Positions 22,301 to 31,920 of a stretch of DNA of 64,000 bases are shown piece after piece. Source of the stretch: Whitmania pigra (taxonomy: Eukaryota > Annelida > Clitellata > Hirudinida > Haemopidae); the NCBI GenBank assembly GCA_021613335.1, contig JAJTWR010000437.1, positions 434,001 through 498,000 on the forward strand, in the 5' to 3' direction. The translations under genes and the position numbers were made by a program. Each line of letters starts with the position of its first letter. Position 1 is the first letter of the stretch. Under the pieces are notes generated by a model. The model worked only from the letters and a program-made list of their open reading frames with translations, searched no databases and was not told the DNA's origin.

Positions 22301-25300
22301 CCCACCCCCCGAAAACGTAAGGAGATACAAAGGGCCGAAACGTTTGAAGACAGGGGAAACTCCTCTGAGGATCCCTGTCGGAGCTCCAAGGCGGAGTAAT
22401 AAGTAACATGACACCTGAAGATTTTGCTGGGCTACCAAAACTTCAAAATAATATCTCATTTCTCCATATAAATTGTAGAAGCTTACCTAACAAAATACCA
22501 GACATCATTATACTGAATAATAGGATAAAAGCCAAAATAATTGCAGTTACTGAAACTTGGTTGAATGATGGCAATTGCGATTCCATTTATATCCCTGGTT
22601 ATTCGTTTAATGCAACAAGTCGATCTGAAAAGAGAGATGGAGGAGTCGGAAATTTTATTCATCAGGATATTGTGTTTTCTTCAATAAAATGTCATTTTAC
22701 TGCTGCAACCTTTGAAAACATGTTTGCAAATTTAAAGTTGTGCAACACTACGATAACACCCGGTGTGTTCTATTGACCTCCTAAAAGCAACTTGCAACTA
22801 TTTAATGAGGAACTCAAGGTCATGCTTGATAAGATCAGGAAATATGGAGATTGCTTATTGTTGGGAGACATCAATTTGGACATAACAAGTGATTCCACCT
22901 AGATACAGGAGTTCTTGACGACATTGTCAAGTCATTGCCTGCATCCTAAAATAGGTCAACCTACAAGAATAACATCAAAGAGCGCGACTGTTATTGATAA
23001 CATATTCGACAAAAACAGTTTTTCTAAAATTATAGTAGACGACATTTCGGATCATCTTCCCATCTACTTCTCGTTCAGTACTGGTGTTCTTAATTATACC
23101 AGATTACTTTCTTCACCCATTAGAATGCATACGGCGCAAAGGCATTGCTAGATTTACTGAAGAGATTGAGGGAATGGATTGGTCTGAGGTTCTGGGTTAT
23201 TGCAAGACTCTGGAGGTTTCTAAAGCATACCAATCCTTTATTAATGTATACTCTGAAGTCTACAACAGATGCTTCCCAATTACTCGTCATTGTACAAAAC
23301 TTTATCGCTTCAAAAAACCCTGGATGACTACGGGACTCTTAAAATCATGCAATAAAAAGAACAATCTCTATAAAAGGTTTTTGAAAGATTCCTCAGATGA
23401 AAATAAATCAAAATTCATTGAATACAGGAATAGATTTGAAATAGTCAAGGATGAAACCATCAGACTCATAAAAATTAACTGAATACCCAAACAATATCAA
23501 AATAACGTGGGACTTGTTAAAGCTTCTATTGATCAACTGTCTCCATGTGTTTTTTACAATTGTGATGGTCAGCCACTAACCTCACCCAGTGAAATTGTGA
23601 AGTCATTCAATGAATACTTTTCTACAATTGATAGAAAGCTTGCCCCAAAAATAACACCAGGCAATACTTTTTACAAGCAGTATCTCAGGGATCCTGTTTC
23701 TCAATCAATTTATTTGGAAGACACTACTCCTGAAGAAATTATTCAAATATCAATTATTAACTCTAAATAATCATGTATATTACTCGATATTACTCAGTAT
23801 TTCTTACATTATTGGGACATTGAAATGCAACATTATTTGTCAATGGTAGTAGTTAGCTGGAGTTTTTTCCCTTATGACATTCCTTTTTTTCCTTTCGATT
23901 CCAACTTGTACTGATTTTGTGTTTCAATAATAAAAGAAGGAAAAAAAAGCAAATGAATTCAAATAAACCCAAAGGCTTAAGGAAGCACATGCTTCTGCTG
24001 TCAGACTGACCCTGAAAGTAGTTTATATAAAATATGCACTTCCACTCAATAAATATTGTTTGCACGACATTTTGAATAGTAAATAAAGTAATTTAAAAGG
24101 GCATGTGTTTAACTGAGTTAGGTCCTTGATAGATGAAGGTATGGAGGAGTAAAGCCTTAGGCCATAACATTGAATTGAGAATAATTTAAGTGTGGATTTG
24201 GAAAAAGACGGACTATATTCATGGGTATTATCTATATAGAACGCGTGAAGGATTGTTGTAGTTATTGGTTGATATGAAAAAAAAACTAGAGAATATTTTG
24301 GGAAGAGAATTGAAATTATATGAAAACATGAAAAGAGCAATTTGTAAATTACAAATTTGTGATATATAAACAGACTATTGTTAGAGAAGACAGTGGCAGT
24401 TGATGATAAGGGTGATAATAAGAAAGTTTTTCGTGCAATCCATTCAATTGATGTAAATGTATGTTATAAGTAGCAGCCCATATTATATTGCTGCAAGTTA
24501 GATAAGGGTAAATAAGAGAGAAATATAGCAAAAGAGCAACTTTTGTGTAAATAAATGGCCGACCTCTAGAAATTACACCAATGTTCTTAGAAACATGATT
24601 TTGAAGGTAAGAGATATGTTTGAACCAAGATAAGTGCCCATCAATAAAGACCCCCAAATAACTAATACATGGCACTCTGTCAAGAAAAACACCATTTATA
24701 GAAAGAGAAGAGCTATTGTCTATTACTCTTCTAGAAGAACAAAAAATAATGAAATTAGATATTTTGATATTAAGAGCTAGACAGTTTTTAGTAAACCAAT
24801 TATTAAAAAGATTCAATTCATTATTAAGTAAAGCAATGAGATTATTTACATTATTCCCAGATGTATATACCACTATATCATCTGCATATAGTAACACTTT
24901 AATTAAACTTGAAGAACACTTAAAGTCATTAATGTAAATTAGAAACAAAAGGGGACCAAAATGGAGCCCTGAAGAACACCATAGCCAACTAAATCATCAG
25001 AACAAACATCATAATATAAAACTCTTTCTACTCTATTAGATAAATAATTTCGGAACCAATTTAAAACAACACCTCTAATACCATAAGTTTCAAGTTTATG
25101 TTATAATATCTGATGGTTAACAGTATCAAAAGCCTTTTGTAGATCAAGAAACACAGCAAGAACAACTTCACCACATCAATAGCTTCATAAAAGGCAGACT
25201 CAAGTAATAACAAAGGCATATATACTTCGAGTGATTTTTTCTGAAACCAAATTGAGATTCATGAAATAAAGTAAATCTGTCAAAGTAATCATAAAGTCTG

Positions 25301-27863
25301 CTTTACAATTTTATCAATGAATTTGGAAAAATAAGGCAAAATAGACATTGGACTGTAATTATTAAGATTATCTCTATCACCAGATTTGTATAGGGGAATC
25401 ACTTTGGCAGACTTAAGTTCACATGGTATGAGGCCAGTGTAAAAAGAAGAGTTAAAAATAGAAGATAAAGGATCAGCACTTATGTGCTATGATCAACATC
25501 ATCAACACCACAGCTATGGAATACTTTAAGGGAACCAGAAATATTGATGGCTTCCAAGGGGCTGGTTGGGAAGAGGCTCATAGATTGCAATGGAGAAAAA
25601 TTGTTGAGTGATGTAGAGAAATCATCGTTGGTTACAGGAACACCACTAGCTATATTTTTCCAATATGGGAAAAATGGTGATTAAAATGATTGGCAATATC
25701 TATTGGACTAATTCATCCTTGTCATTAAAAAATGAAAAACAATTGTTTTTGACATTAGACTTACATCCAATTAAAGATTTAATTAAGTCCCAAGTTTTAT
25801 GTATATTGGATTTGTATTTGAGCAAAAAGTTTGTCATAGTGAAGTTTTTTTGTGGCTAGTAATTTCATTTGGATCTAGTTCTTTTGATCAATATTTTCTT
25901 TCAGCATCCTCTTAATGTCTTCAATTGTATTTGTCATTTGTTGTAGTTTGATCTTTTGTTCAGCAATGCCTCTTTCAAGCACTTTATTCTCCTGTATCAG
26001 TTTGTTGACATCTCTAATTTCGACTGTCAATTCATTAAAGTTCTCCTCAGCCTTGCTGCAACTCAACAGTTTTTTTTTAAATCTCTGTATTGATAATGAT
26101 AATGCTAATAATACTGATAATGCTAATGCTACTACTAATAATGATAATGCTAATGCTATTGTCTTTCTCACATCTATCACATAGATGTTGACTTAATTTG
26201 ACATCCTTAAGGTTATGCAAACCTTCGGCCATTTACAGTTGGCTTTCTTTAACAATATAAGAACAAGTGAAAATCCTTTAATTAACCATAATTTGTTGAC
26301 TTAAACATACTACATTAGCGTAAATCAAGCAAAAAATTAGCCGAAATATCTACATGATGTTTACATGAGTGATATTTTGTACGGTAAAATTTAAAACGAC
26401 TTAGTAAATAAATAATGCAACATCAAACATTAAATTAATATTAATGTAATGTTATTATGTAATAAATAGTATACATCATAATAAATGGCAAGTTCTTCAA
26501 AAAAAATTAAGAATATTATTATAATCACCAAACCTGTCCATGAAAGCTGATGAGATGAGCTTCACTATTCCTGGCATTAGAAAGTTGTGAGTTTGCAAGA
26601 CCAGAAGACAATGAAGAAGTCAGAGTTTCTTCATCCAAAATTGTCAAATCCTCGGTGGCCATCGAAGGCCTCATGCAGGATATCATTGGATCCACACTCC
26701 CTGCAACAAACATATAATACGTTATCAAAAGAAGAGCTTCAAGATTTTGTCAACAAACGCAAAAAATGACTATGTTGAATTCTTGGTCTTAATCTAAGAA
26801 CACTTTTAGATCAAATATTGTGAAAGGTTTATTGACTTTAAAATTGACTGCACTGATTTTTTCATGAATTACTTGAATCCAGTTTGGTGAAAGTGGGTGT
26901 TTCTGGGAGAACAAGGACTTCATCCTCAATGATGGTCTCCAGAGTTGGTGGGTGGAAATGCTTGTCGTCTTTGACAAGGGAACCATTCAACTGGCCTAAG
27001 TTGTGTCCATGATGAGAAATGTCATTGAGAACAGATTCATTCAAGGATGAATTTAGACAATGATCAGGACACATTTCTTTGGAAGGACTTAAAACTTTCT
27101 TTCTGCAAAACCGTGGCCTGTACAAATATTTACAGCTTCTTTTGTGCCTTAAGTGGTAGAGGCCAGACAAAAAAACATAATTCAACCAAAAACAAATTAC
27201 TGCAGGAGCCATAAAGTACTGAAAGCAACATTTCATGTTTATTCGTAGAGGAAGTTTTCTGGTTGCAAAAAAACTCAGAGCAATATTTCCAAATGGCAAG
27301 GCACTTCCACCAAGAATGGCAGATGTGGATATGGAAAGAACAATTGTTTCCAATTCATTCTCAGTCCGTTCCTGCTCTTCCCAGCACTTGAAGATGATCG
27401 GAGTCAAAACCAAACAACTCACATCACTTGAAAAGAGCATAGATATAACAAATGAAATGCATGATATTCGAAGAAGATAATTAGGAAAAGCTTGGTCCTC
27501 TCTCAGAAGTTGACGAACTGCCTTCGAAAAAAATTGTTCCCTGGAATAATAATCACCAATAATTGTGGTCCCCAAAATTAGCAAAAGTCCAGAAATATAT
27601 TCCTGCAAACTCATCAAATTGAAAAATTCTCCAGGGCTGACTACATTACTCCAAATCATAAGAGTTGCACCAACAAGTACAAAATACGGAGTTTCGAATG
27701 GTAAAACCCTAAGCTTGATGGTAAGGAACGGTAAAATCGCACAGAATATTGCCGATCCAAAACATGTATTGCGAATGTTTTTGAAATAATTTGAATTAAT
27801 TGTAACATTGCTTAATGAAAAAGATTCGCCGAACAATGTCTCGTTAAGGCTAACGTTAACCAT
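13396..27863 (-). CDS. Lsi2/ArsB-type (citrate transporter-like) membrane transporter
   Basis: Four exons: 27863-26873, 26700-26534, 15049-14839 and 14057-13396. Donors and acceptors are canonical, phases 1/0/1 agree, and the total is 2031 nt (676 aa plus stop). The N-terminal half has several membrane helices, the conserved 'FSSDVSCLVLTPIIFK' (compare NDxxCVVLT of Lsi2) and 'ILGGSALPFGNIAL' (compare the GSSATPIGN signature). The C-terminal half repeats the layout, with 'HLAWVVSMAGMTTLNSSVAN' and 'LAYGLPASFLYG'. Exon 2 and the end of exon 1 encode a cytoplasmic hydrophilic loop; exon 4 has a serine-rich loop. The family exports silicic acid or arsenite, or carries dicarboxylates; animal members are poorly characterised, so the substrate is unknown. 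Intron 3 is 11.5 kb and packed with transposons. Confidence 0.83.
15148..16355 (-). mobile_element. pogo/Tigger-like DNA transposon relic
   Basis: The left end is CAGTCAAACTCGGTTATGTC preceded by TA, and the right end reads (reverse) CAGTTGTTATGGTTAACTTG, an eroded terminal repeat. Minus-strand frames around 15780-15360 retain transposase text typical of Tigger/jerky proteins: 'ATKFPVNGPLPMEKA', then 'VSDGW' and 'NRSKWIHG', and a DDE region decayed by stops ('ENRIIFKANE'). There are many frameshifts; it is inactive. It lies in intron 3 of the transporter gene. Confidence 0.75.
16356..17070. other. intronic sequence, nothing recognised
   Basis: AT-rich intron filler; a T-run at 17059-17072 precedes the LINE. 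No gene or repeat was identified. Confidence 0.4.
17071..18050 (+). pseudogene. LINE ORF1-like protein, broken
   Basis: 17071-17451 has a hydrophobic start and a charged tail ('LAEKVKAKLMPSIERMMREI') suited to a coiled coil. After stops, 17708-18049 encodes 'DIVNCYRIS', 'PCPIFVTFSGKGVHDKVY', 'IFINEYLTKRNSEIFAKGRK' and 'AAVWTWNGLVHLKR', a pattern common in the ORF1 RNA-binding domain of L1- and CR1-like LINEs. ORF2 of the same element starts 28 bp later at 18078, so this is the first ORF of the interrupted LINE. Confidence 0.7.
18078..18187 (+). pseudogene. LINE ORF2, N-terminal piece before the insertion
   Basis: It starts 'MASVLDFYF' and has 'DIDPDYYF', a recurrent N-terminal motif of Jockey/CR1-type ORF2. 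The frame is cut after codons for SHAY by the REL LINE at 18188 and resumes in frame at 22408. Confidence 0.7.
18188..18280 (+). repeat. 5' terminal direct repeat (93 bp)
   Basis: Identical to 22315-22407 except for one base (G/A in the 'GAAGACRGGGGAAAC' segment). It includes GGGCCGAAACG, CTCTGAGGATCCCTG and GGAGCTCC, and ends in TAATAAGTAAC. It sits at the exact left junction of the REL LINE. Confidence 0.93.
18569..21766 (+). pseudogene. REL LINE ORF: zinc finger, RT, CCHC, endonuclease
   Basis: Pieces: 18569-18751 carries a C2H2 finger (C-x-C ... H ... C). 18913-19770 carries the basic linker and RT start ('RNRSAPGPNGVPYLLYKR', 'FRPISLLNIEGKIFFSI'). A +1 shift near 19770 leads to 19760-20632 with 'VWLDLANAYGSVPHQLLW', 'GCTISPSLFVLAMQ' and the active site FMDD (about 20096). 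A TAA at 20633-20635 interrupts, then the same frame continues to 21766 with the knuckle 'CRLCGGTETLHHVLSNC' and the endonuclease 'KRPDLVLVS' ... 'ILVELTVPW' ... 'KADKY', a PD-(D/E)XK arrangement. The protein would nick its target and prime reverse transcription there. Confidence 0.88.
21767..22314 (+). other. REL LINE 3' UTR with tandem hairpin units
   Basis: 22000-22116 and 22117-22240 are imperfect tandem copies. Both contain 'GAAGAAGCCAYTGAGAGCTTTC' (split here by one variable base) and an AAGGCC...GCCTC hairpin followed by CATAG. 22277-22297 forms a hairpin CATCC/GGATG, and 22298-22303 (CGGCCC) can pair with GGGCCG at 22332-22337. A structured 3' end would fit recognition by the element's own RT, as known for R2 and inferred here. 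Confidence 0.72.
22315..22407 (+). repeat. 3' terminal direct repeat (93 bp)
   Basis: Second copy of the terminal repeat, 99% identical to 18188-18280. It forms the 3' end of the REL LINE, and the interrupted ORF2 resumes directly after it at 22408. A related copy lies on the minus strand at about 35120-35255. Confidence 0.93.
22408..23770 (+). pseudogene. LINE ORF2, APE endonuclease and linker, after the insertion
   Basis: 22408-22776 begins the apurinic-type endonuclease ('ISFLHINCRSLPNKI', 'VTETWLNDG', 'GYSFNATSRSEKRDGGVG'). A stop at 22776 is followed by 'CLLLGDINLDI' and, in 22915-23151, 'DNIFDKN' and 'ISDHLPIYFSF', the SDHxP motif. 23084-23482 and 23507-23770 cover the linker before RT ('FKKPWMTTGL', 'VKSFNEYFSTIDRKLA', 'TTPEEIIQI'). 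The RT domain is missing; sequence stops resembling a LINE after 23770. Confidence 0.82.
23853..25862 (-). mobile_element. Jockey/CR1-type LINE, RT to 3' end, degraded
   Basis: Reading leftward: linker 'NHFNHHFSHIGKN' (about 25690), RT with 'HESQFGFRKNHS' (about 25260), a decayed 'LQKAFDTVNHQ' (about 25140), then 24948-24349 with 'LIYINDF', active site YADD ('LLYADDIVVYTS') and 'YLGVFIDGHLSW'. 24340-24023 gives the C-terminal end ('GLRLYSSIPSSIKDL'). It lies tail to tail with the plus-strand LINE and is 5'-truncated near 25862. The N-terminal parts have many stops. Confidence 0.8.
25875..26180 (-). other. ORF with repeat-coded hydrophobic segment and coiled coil
   Basis: A 101-codon frame. 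The first third ('IALALSLLVVALALSVLLAL') is coded by a degenerate GCATTA/TCATTA repeat (26090-26165), and the rest ('FNELTVEIRDVNKLIQENK') would form a coiled coil. It lies inside the transporter intron next to the 5'-truncated LINE. It could be a fortuitous ORF; no splice partner fits. Confidence 0.25.
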
Positions 27864-28984
27864 GTTAATATAAATCCCTTAATCAGCAACATAAATACTA
27901 CAGGCAAACAAAATAGATCTAAATATTAGAATTAAAAATAGCGCCTCTGACGTTCATATTCTAATCTTAATAGTAGTAAACATCATACTAATGTAGATCC
28001 ATCAAACAAAACGAATTGCCTAAAAATAGACTTGCATCAAGGAGTTCAAAAAGGTGCTTAAAGGTATCTTTATCAAACATGTTCTTAATTTAAAGAAAAA
28101 CTTTAATTATTTGTTAACTTTTGTAAAGTATTTCCTTTAAAATTTAGTTTTAGTTTATTCATTTCAACTTCATTATTGAACTCAGAAGTTTAAAATAGTT
28201 GATAAATAACTCATAATTTATGTTATAAAATATAAAGATTATGAAATTTATAATAATTCCATTTAGTGCATGAAATAAATTGTTTTATATAATTGGCACA
28301 TGAGAACAATGTAAATACAAGCGACTTTTTTAACGAAATATTGTCATGAGAAGCGATACAAGCAAATGAACGCCTTGAGCATTTTTTCGACCCAGTTACA
28401 TGAAAGTGCCATGCAGGTCGGTTCAAGCCGGTGGAAGACCTTGGACCCCTCTCCAATTACTTGTCTTCCGCCAGCAGACTTATATTAAGGCAAAAGCCAA
28501 GTCTCTAATGTAGCTGAAGTTAGCAGACACTAAAATTTAATTTCTAATGTGAAGTTTCTAATTATAATATTTGGAAACTACGTTTCATATGCTTTTAAAA
28601 AATGATCATTGTAGGAAGATTTTCAATTTTCTGAAATTAATAGGAATTTGTGGAATTCATTTAAAAGTCTTCTTAGTCAGTAACCACGATATCTCGACAT
28701 GAAATATGCATCAAAATGTTCATTAAGATTCCTCCTTTCGAAATATGTATGCCTTGTTAGCCTTTAAAATTGTGGAACAACGCAAGTTCTTTAAATATCT
28801 CGAGATATCTTAAGAGGAAGTCCCTCCAGTATTAAATTGCCTTACAAGTCTTAATAACCACGGCATATCGAATGATGAAACGTGCATCAAAATGTTCATT
28901 AAGATACCTAAATTTCGAAATATACTTTCCGCTTTTTATCCGGCAAGGTTATTTTTTTTATAACAGCCTCAAAATTCAGTCCAA
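27864..28984. other. 5' flank of transporter gene with diverged tandem units
   Basis: 28675-28760 and 28850-28930 are about 75% alike ('CATCAAAATGTTCATTAAGA' shared exactly), giving a period near 177 bp. No ORF is recognised. The transporter promoter should lie near 27870-28100 on the minus strand, but no core motif is clear. Confidence 0.5.
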
Positions 28985-28988
28985 GTTC

Positions 28989-31461
28989 CAGTGGCTTAGC
29001 TAGGGTTATTTACGCCCGGGGACAAACTTGGCGCCACCATCATCCATCCTGTTTAATCACATTTTGCTAATACATCAAAGAAGGAACAAATTTAAATATT
29101 AATGAAACATTGTATTTAAAGAAGCAAATTTATAGAAATTATATTGCATGACTCATTCAGTCACTGCAGTATTCTGATTTACATTCTACAAAAGATTTAT
29201 TTTTCTTGATTACGATGTCGCATGCTGGTCTTTGACACAAGCAAAATCTTTTCTTTTCAATATCTCTCGTGCGACTCTAAAAGGAGCAAGATCACTCAGA
29301 TCAGTGGTGCACAATCTTTTTGTCAGAGGGCTAGAAACAGAATTCGGAAAACCTCCTGGGGTCAATCGAATGAGACCGTGTAAAATAGATTCCAAATTTA
29401 TACCTCATCAACATCAAGATGACGCAAGCAATAAGACCCATGTAAGGAGAATATGGTCAAAGTTGTGAACTAGATTGGCTGATGTTCATAGTAAATCTTG
29501 ACAATTTTAAGTTAAGTTAAGAGAGTATGTCACAACGTGACAGATGAGACTGCATGTCTGCAACAAGCTTTGATATATCAGGCTGTTCGTAGCTTGCTTA
29601 ACGATAGAAAATAATCAAATATCAAAAATGGCTTAGGATGTGGAGATCTAACTGAGTCGAAGAGTATGGAAAGCTATCAAATCATGTCAAGAATAATCTT
29701 AGCTGCCACGCCGTGGAACTAGTCAGTAACTCGGCTGTTTGTTAGTCCAGTGAGAAAATATTTTTGAATTTAGAGATGTGCGCCTCTGTGCTTCCTCCGT
29801 GTTCATTCACGAACCTTACTAAAATTAACTGAAAGACCTATTTTTTAATTTTCTTGTCAGCCCTCGTGGTCCACATGACGGCTGGCCGCGGGCCTGAGAT
29901 TGTGCACCACTGACCTAGATGATCCTGTCCCATCGAAGAACGCAAATAAGACAAAATAAGTTTCAATTTCCTGAACGACCGCTTGCAATTGAAACTATTG
30001 CTGTTGTTAATAAAATTTGCAGTGCAATTAGAAGATTTGGAAATAAGTCATTTTCATAAGACGCAATCAAACCAAGAAGATCCAATGGAGTTTCTGATAG
30101 AATTTCATTTCGGTTACTGAGCTGTATTTTGCAGTCGTCAATTTGAACGTCAAAAGGTTCGTCCCCAATGATGTCTTAGTAATTTCCAAAATCTGTCCAA
30201 TTTTGATAAACTGCATCTGACATTGCACATCAGAAATAATTTTAAAGTCCGCCGGTGGCGTGCCAAAGGAGGGGTATAACATGTACGAGCCATTAATGAA
30301 AATCACTATATTAATTTCTTAAAACGTTTCGTAAATTATTAAATAACGTCAATTTGCTGCATATCTTCCTAACCCAGGCTATTGGTGCTGCCAGCGCTCT
30401 TTCTGCAAACTTAAGATATTAAAACACAGTGATGCCGAATACTTAAGTATACGAGTACTTTGTTGTACTTGAGTATTTATACTTAAGTCTTTTCACAATT
30501 GTGTACTTAGTACTTGTACTTTAAATACATTTTTGATGTACTTATTAGTAAGTTCATTTTAATTACGGCTAAGTATTTTTAATTTTTTTAAAAATAAAAG
30601 TGCTAACGTATTGATTTCCAACCTTTGGCCTTTTCGTACTTGGGAGAACAATACCTAAGCCATACTCAACTCGTTGGAACTCTGAATTTGACAGTTACAG
30701 AGCCATCTATGATATGAAGAACAAACTTAATATCGTGAAAACAATTGTGTTTCATAATTTATGTTTTGTTAATTTTCAAATAATAATATTATAATTTCTG
30801 GCTATTGCATGTATGTATCAAGCAGTCAAAAAAGTATTTCTCAAGTTCAACACAACAATTCCATCATCTGCACCTATTGTAATACTATTCAATCAAGCTG
30901 GTCTTATACTGTCTCGTAACAGACTCTGTGACAAATATTTTGAAGGGCAAAATAGTGGGGGGCATGAAGGACAGTTTTTCCTAACTCCAAAAATTCTTCT
31001 AAAATATTAAGCATATCGGAAATGATCGTACTGGCACGGCAACAATGTTCAACTGCGGTGTTTGTTCTGTGTGCTTGACAAGGAGCATATGGTACGAAAT
31101 GGCCAACCAACTCAGATACTTTCTGTTGAGCTCTTTTAAACTCTCCCGACATTGAAGTAGCAAAGTCATATGATTGAAAAGAAAGATTGTCAGTATCAAC
31201 GGCATTGCGTTGCAAGCAACTGACTATACTCTTTCCTATTCCAGCGCCAGTCTTGTCAGTTATTTCGGTTATTTGCAAGAGTCTTTCATTTGCAATTCCT
31301 TCCTGATTGACGAAACGGATTACAATAGTCAACATGTCTTTCCTTGAACTATTTGGTGTTGGATCCGCCATCACAGTGTAGAACTGATTGTCAGAAATTT
31401 CTTTAATGATTTTACTTTTGAGCTTGTTCGCAATTAATTGAACAAATTCATTTTGAAACAT
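28989..31461 (-). mobile_element. ZMYM-type hAT transposon relic
   Basis: The left end CAGTGGCTTAGCTAGGG is followed by 'CGCCCGGGGACAAAC', matching the 3' end of the complete element at 54388-54839. Minus-strand 31461-30904 encodes the transposase core: 'IIKEISDNQFYTVMADPTP', 'LTIVIRFVNQEGI', 'QSYDFATSMSGEFKRAQQ', 'PYAPCQAHRTN'. The C-terminus ('SMGQD ... LSDLAPFRVAREI') is at 29940-29215, split by a nested hAT. The sister copy at 42.8-44.9 kb shares these segments. A matching 5' end of the same family lies at 35471-35484, but flanking octamers differ, so I cannot prove one element spans both. Confidence 0.8.
29302..29912. mobile_element. nested non-autonomous hAT (611 bp)
   Basis: Ends are CAGTGGTGCACAATCT and AGATTGTGCACCACTG, a perfect 16-bp inverted repeat. 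Flanks are ACTCAGAT (29294-29301) and ACCTAGAT (29913-29920), an 8-bp duplication with two mismatches. It has no coding capacity and interrupts the transposase C-terminus of the outer hAT. Confidence 0.88.
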
Positions 31462-31861
31462 GATTAGGTCTCAGCTTAACATCTTCAAACCATCCTTTTA
31501 AACAAGGATTATAACGATCCATAAAATGTGCTATTTGCTGGTAATTACTGCGGAATCGTAATAACAACTTGTTGATTAGACTTATTGAGCTCTAGTAATA
31601 TTTGTTATTATTACCAATTAAGCGTTTATTATAACACGTATTAAAAAACTCAAACTTTCAAATAACCGTCAACAAATTATGAAAGTAAATAAAATCACCA
31701 AGACAACGAAATATCCAACCAATGGCAAATTTAATTTAATAGAGATGGGTGGACATTATTTCAGTTTAAATATTTGTTGTAACTTTAAATCCTAAACTTT
31801 GTAGGAATTATTATAATATGCATTTAAATTTTGAATCCTAATTTTCCCAACTTATTTCAGT

Positions 31862-31920
31862 CTGTTCCAAGTGGGGGGGCAAGCTGCACCCTCTTGCCCC
31901 CCCCCTCAAGGGGCGTCCCT
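31862..31920 (-). repeat. hAT terminus fragment
   Basis: Read on the minus strand it starts CAGGGACGCCCCTTGAGG and continues with a G-run and a C-run, the style of a ZMYM-type hAT end. The partner end was not found; the REL LINE fragment begins directly next to it. Confidence 0.45.

Larger units (their letters stand above)
18188..22407 (+). mobile_element. REL-endonuclease LINE (R2/NeSL group) with terminal direct repeats
   Basis: A 4,220-bp insertion, visibly richer in G+C than its surroundings. Order: a 93-bp terminal repeat, 5' UTR, a C2H2 zinc finger ('CTCGRVFATERGLKVH', 18569), a basic linker, RT, a CCHC knuckle, a restriction-like endonuclease, a long 3' UTR, and the second 93-bp repeat. 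It interrupts the ORF2 of another LINE; the outside sequences join in frame, with at most a 2-bp (AT) duplication. A few frameshifts and one stop break the coding frame, so this copy looks dead but fairly young. Membership in the R2/NeSL group rests on the zinc finger plus REL architecture. Confidence 0.88.

Noticed and set aside
23771..25862. Twin-priming inversion of one LINE
   Set aside because: Twin priming puts the inverted 5' part upstream of the 3' part; here it would lie downstream.
28400..28460. tRNA-like GGTTCAAGCC near 28.43 kb
   Set aside because: Only a B-box-like string; no A box or cloverleaf.
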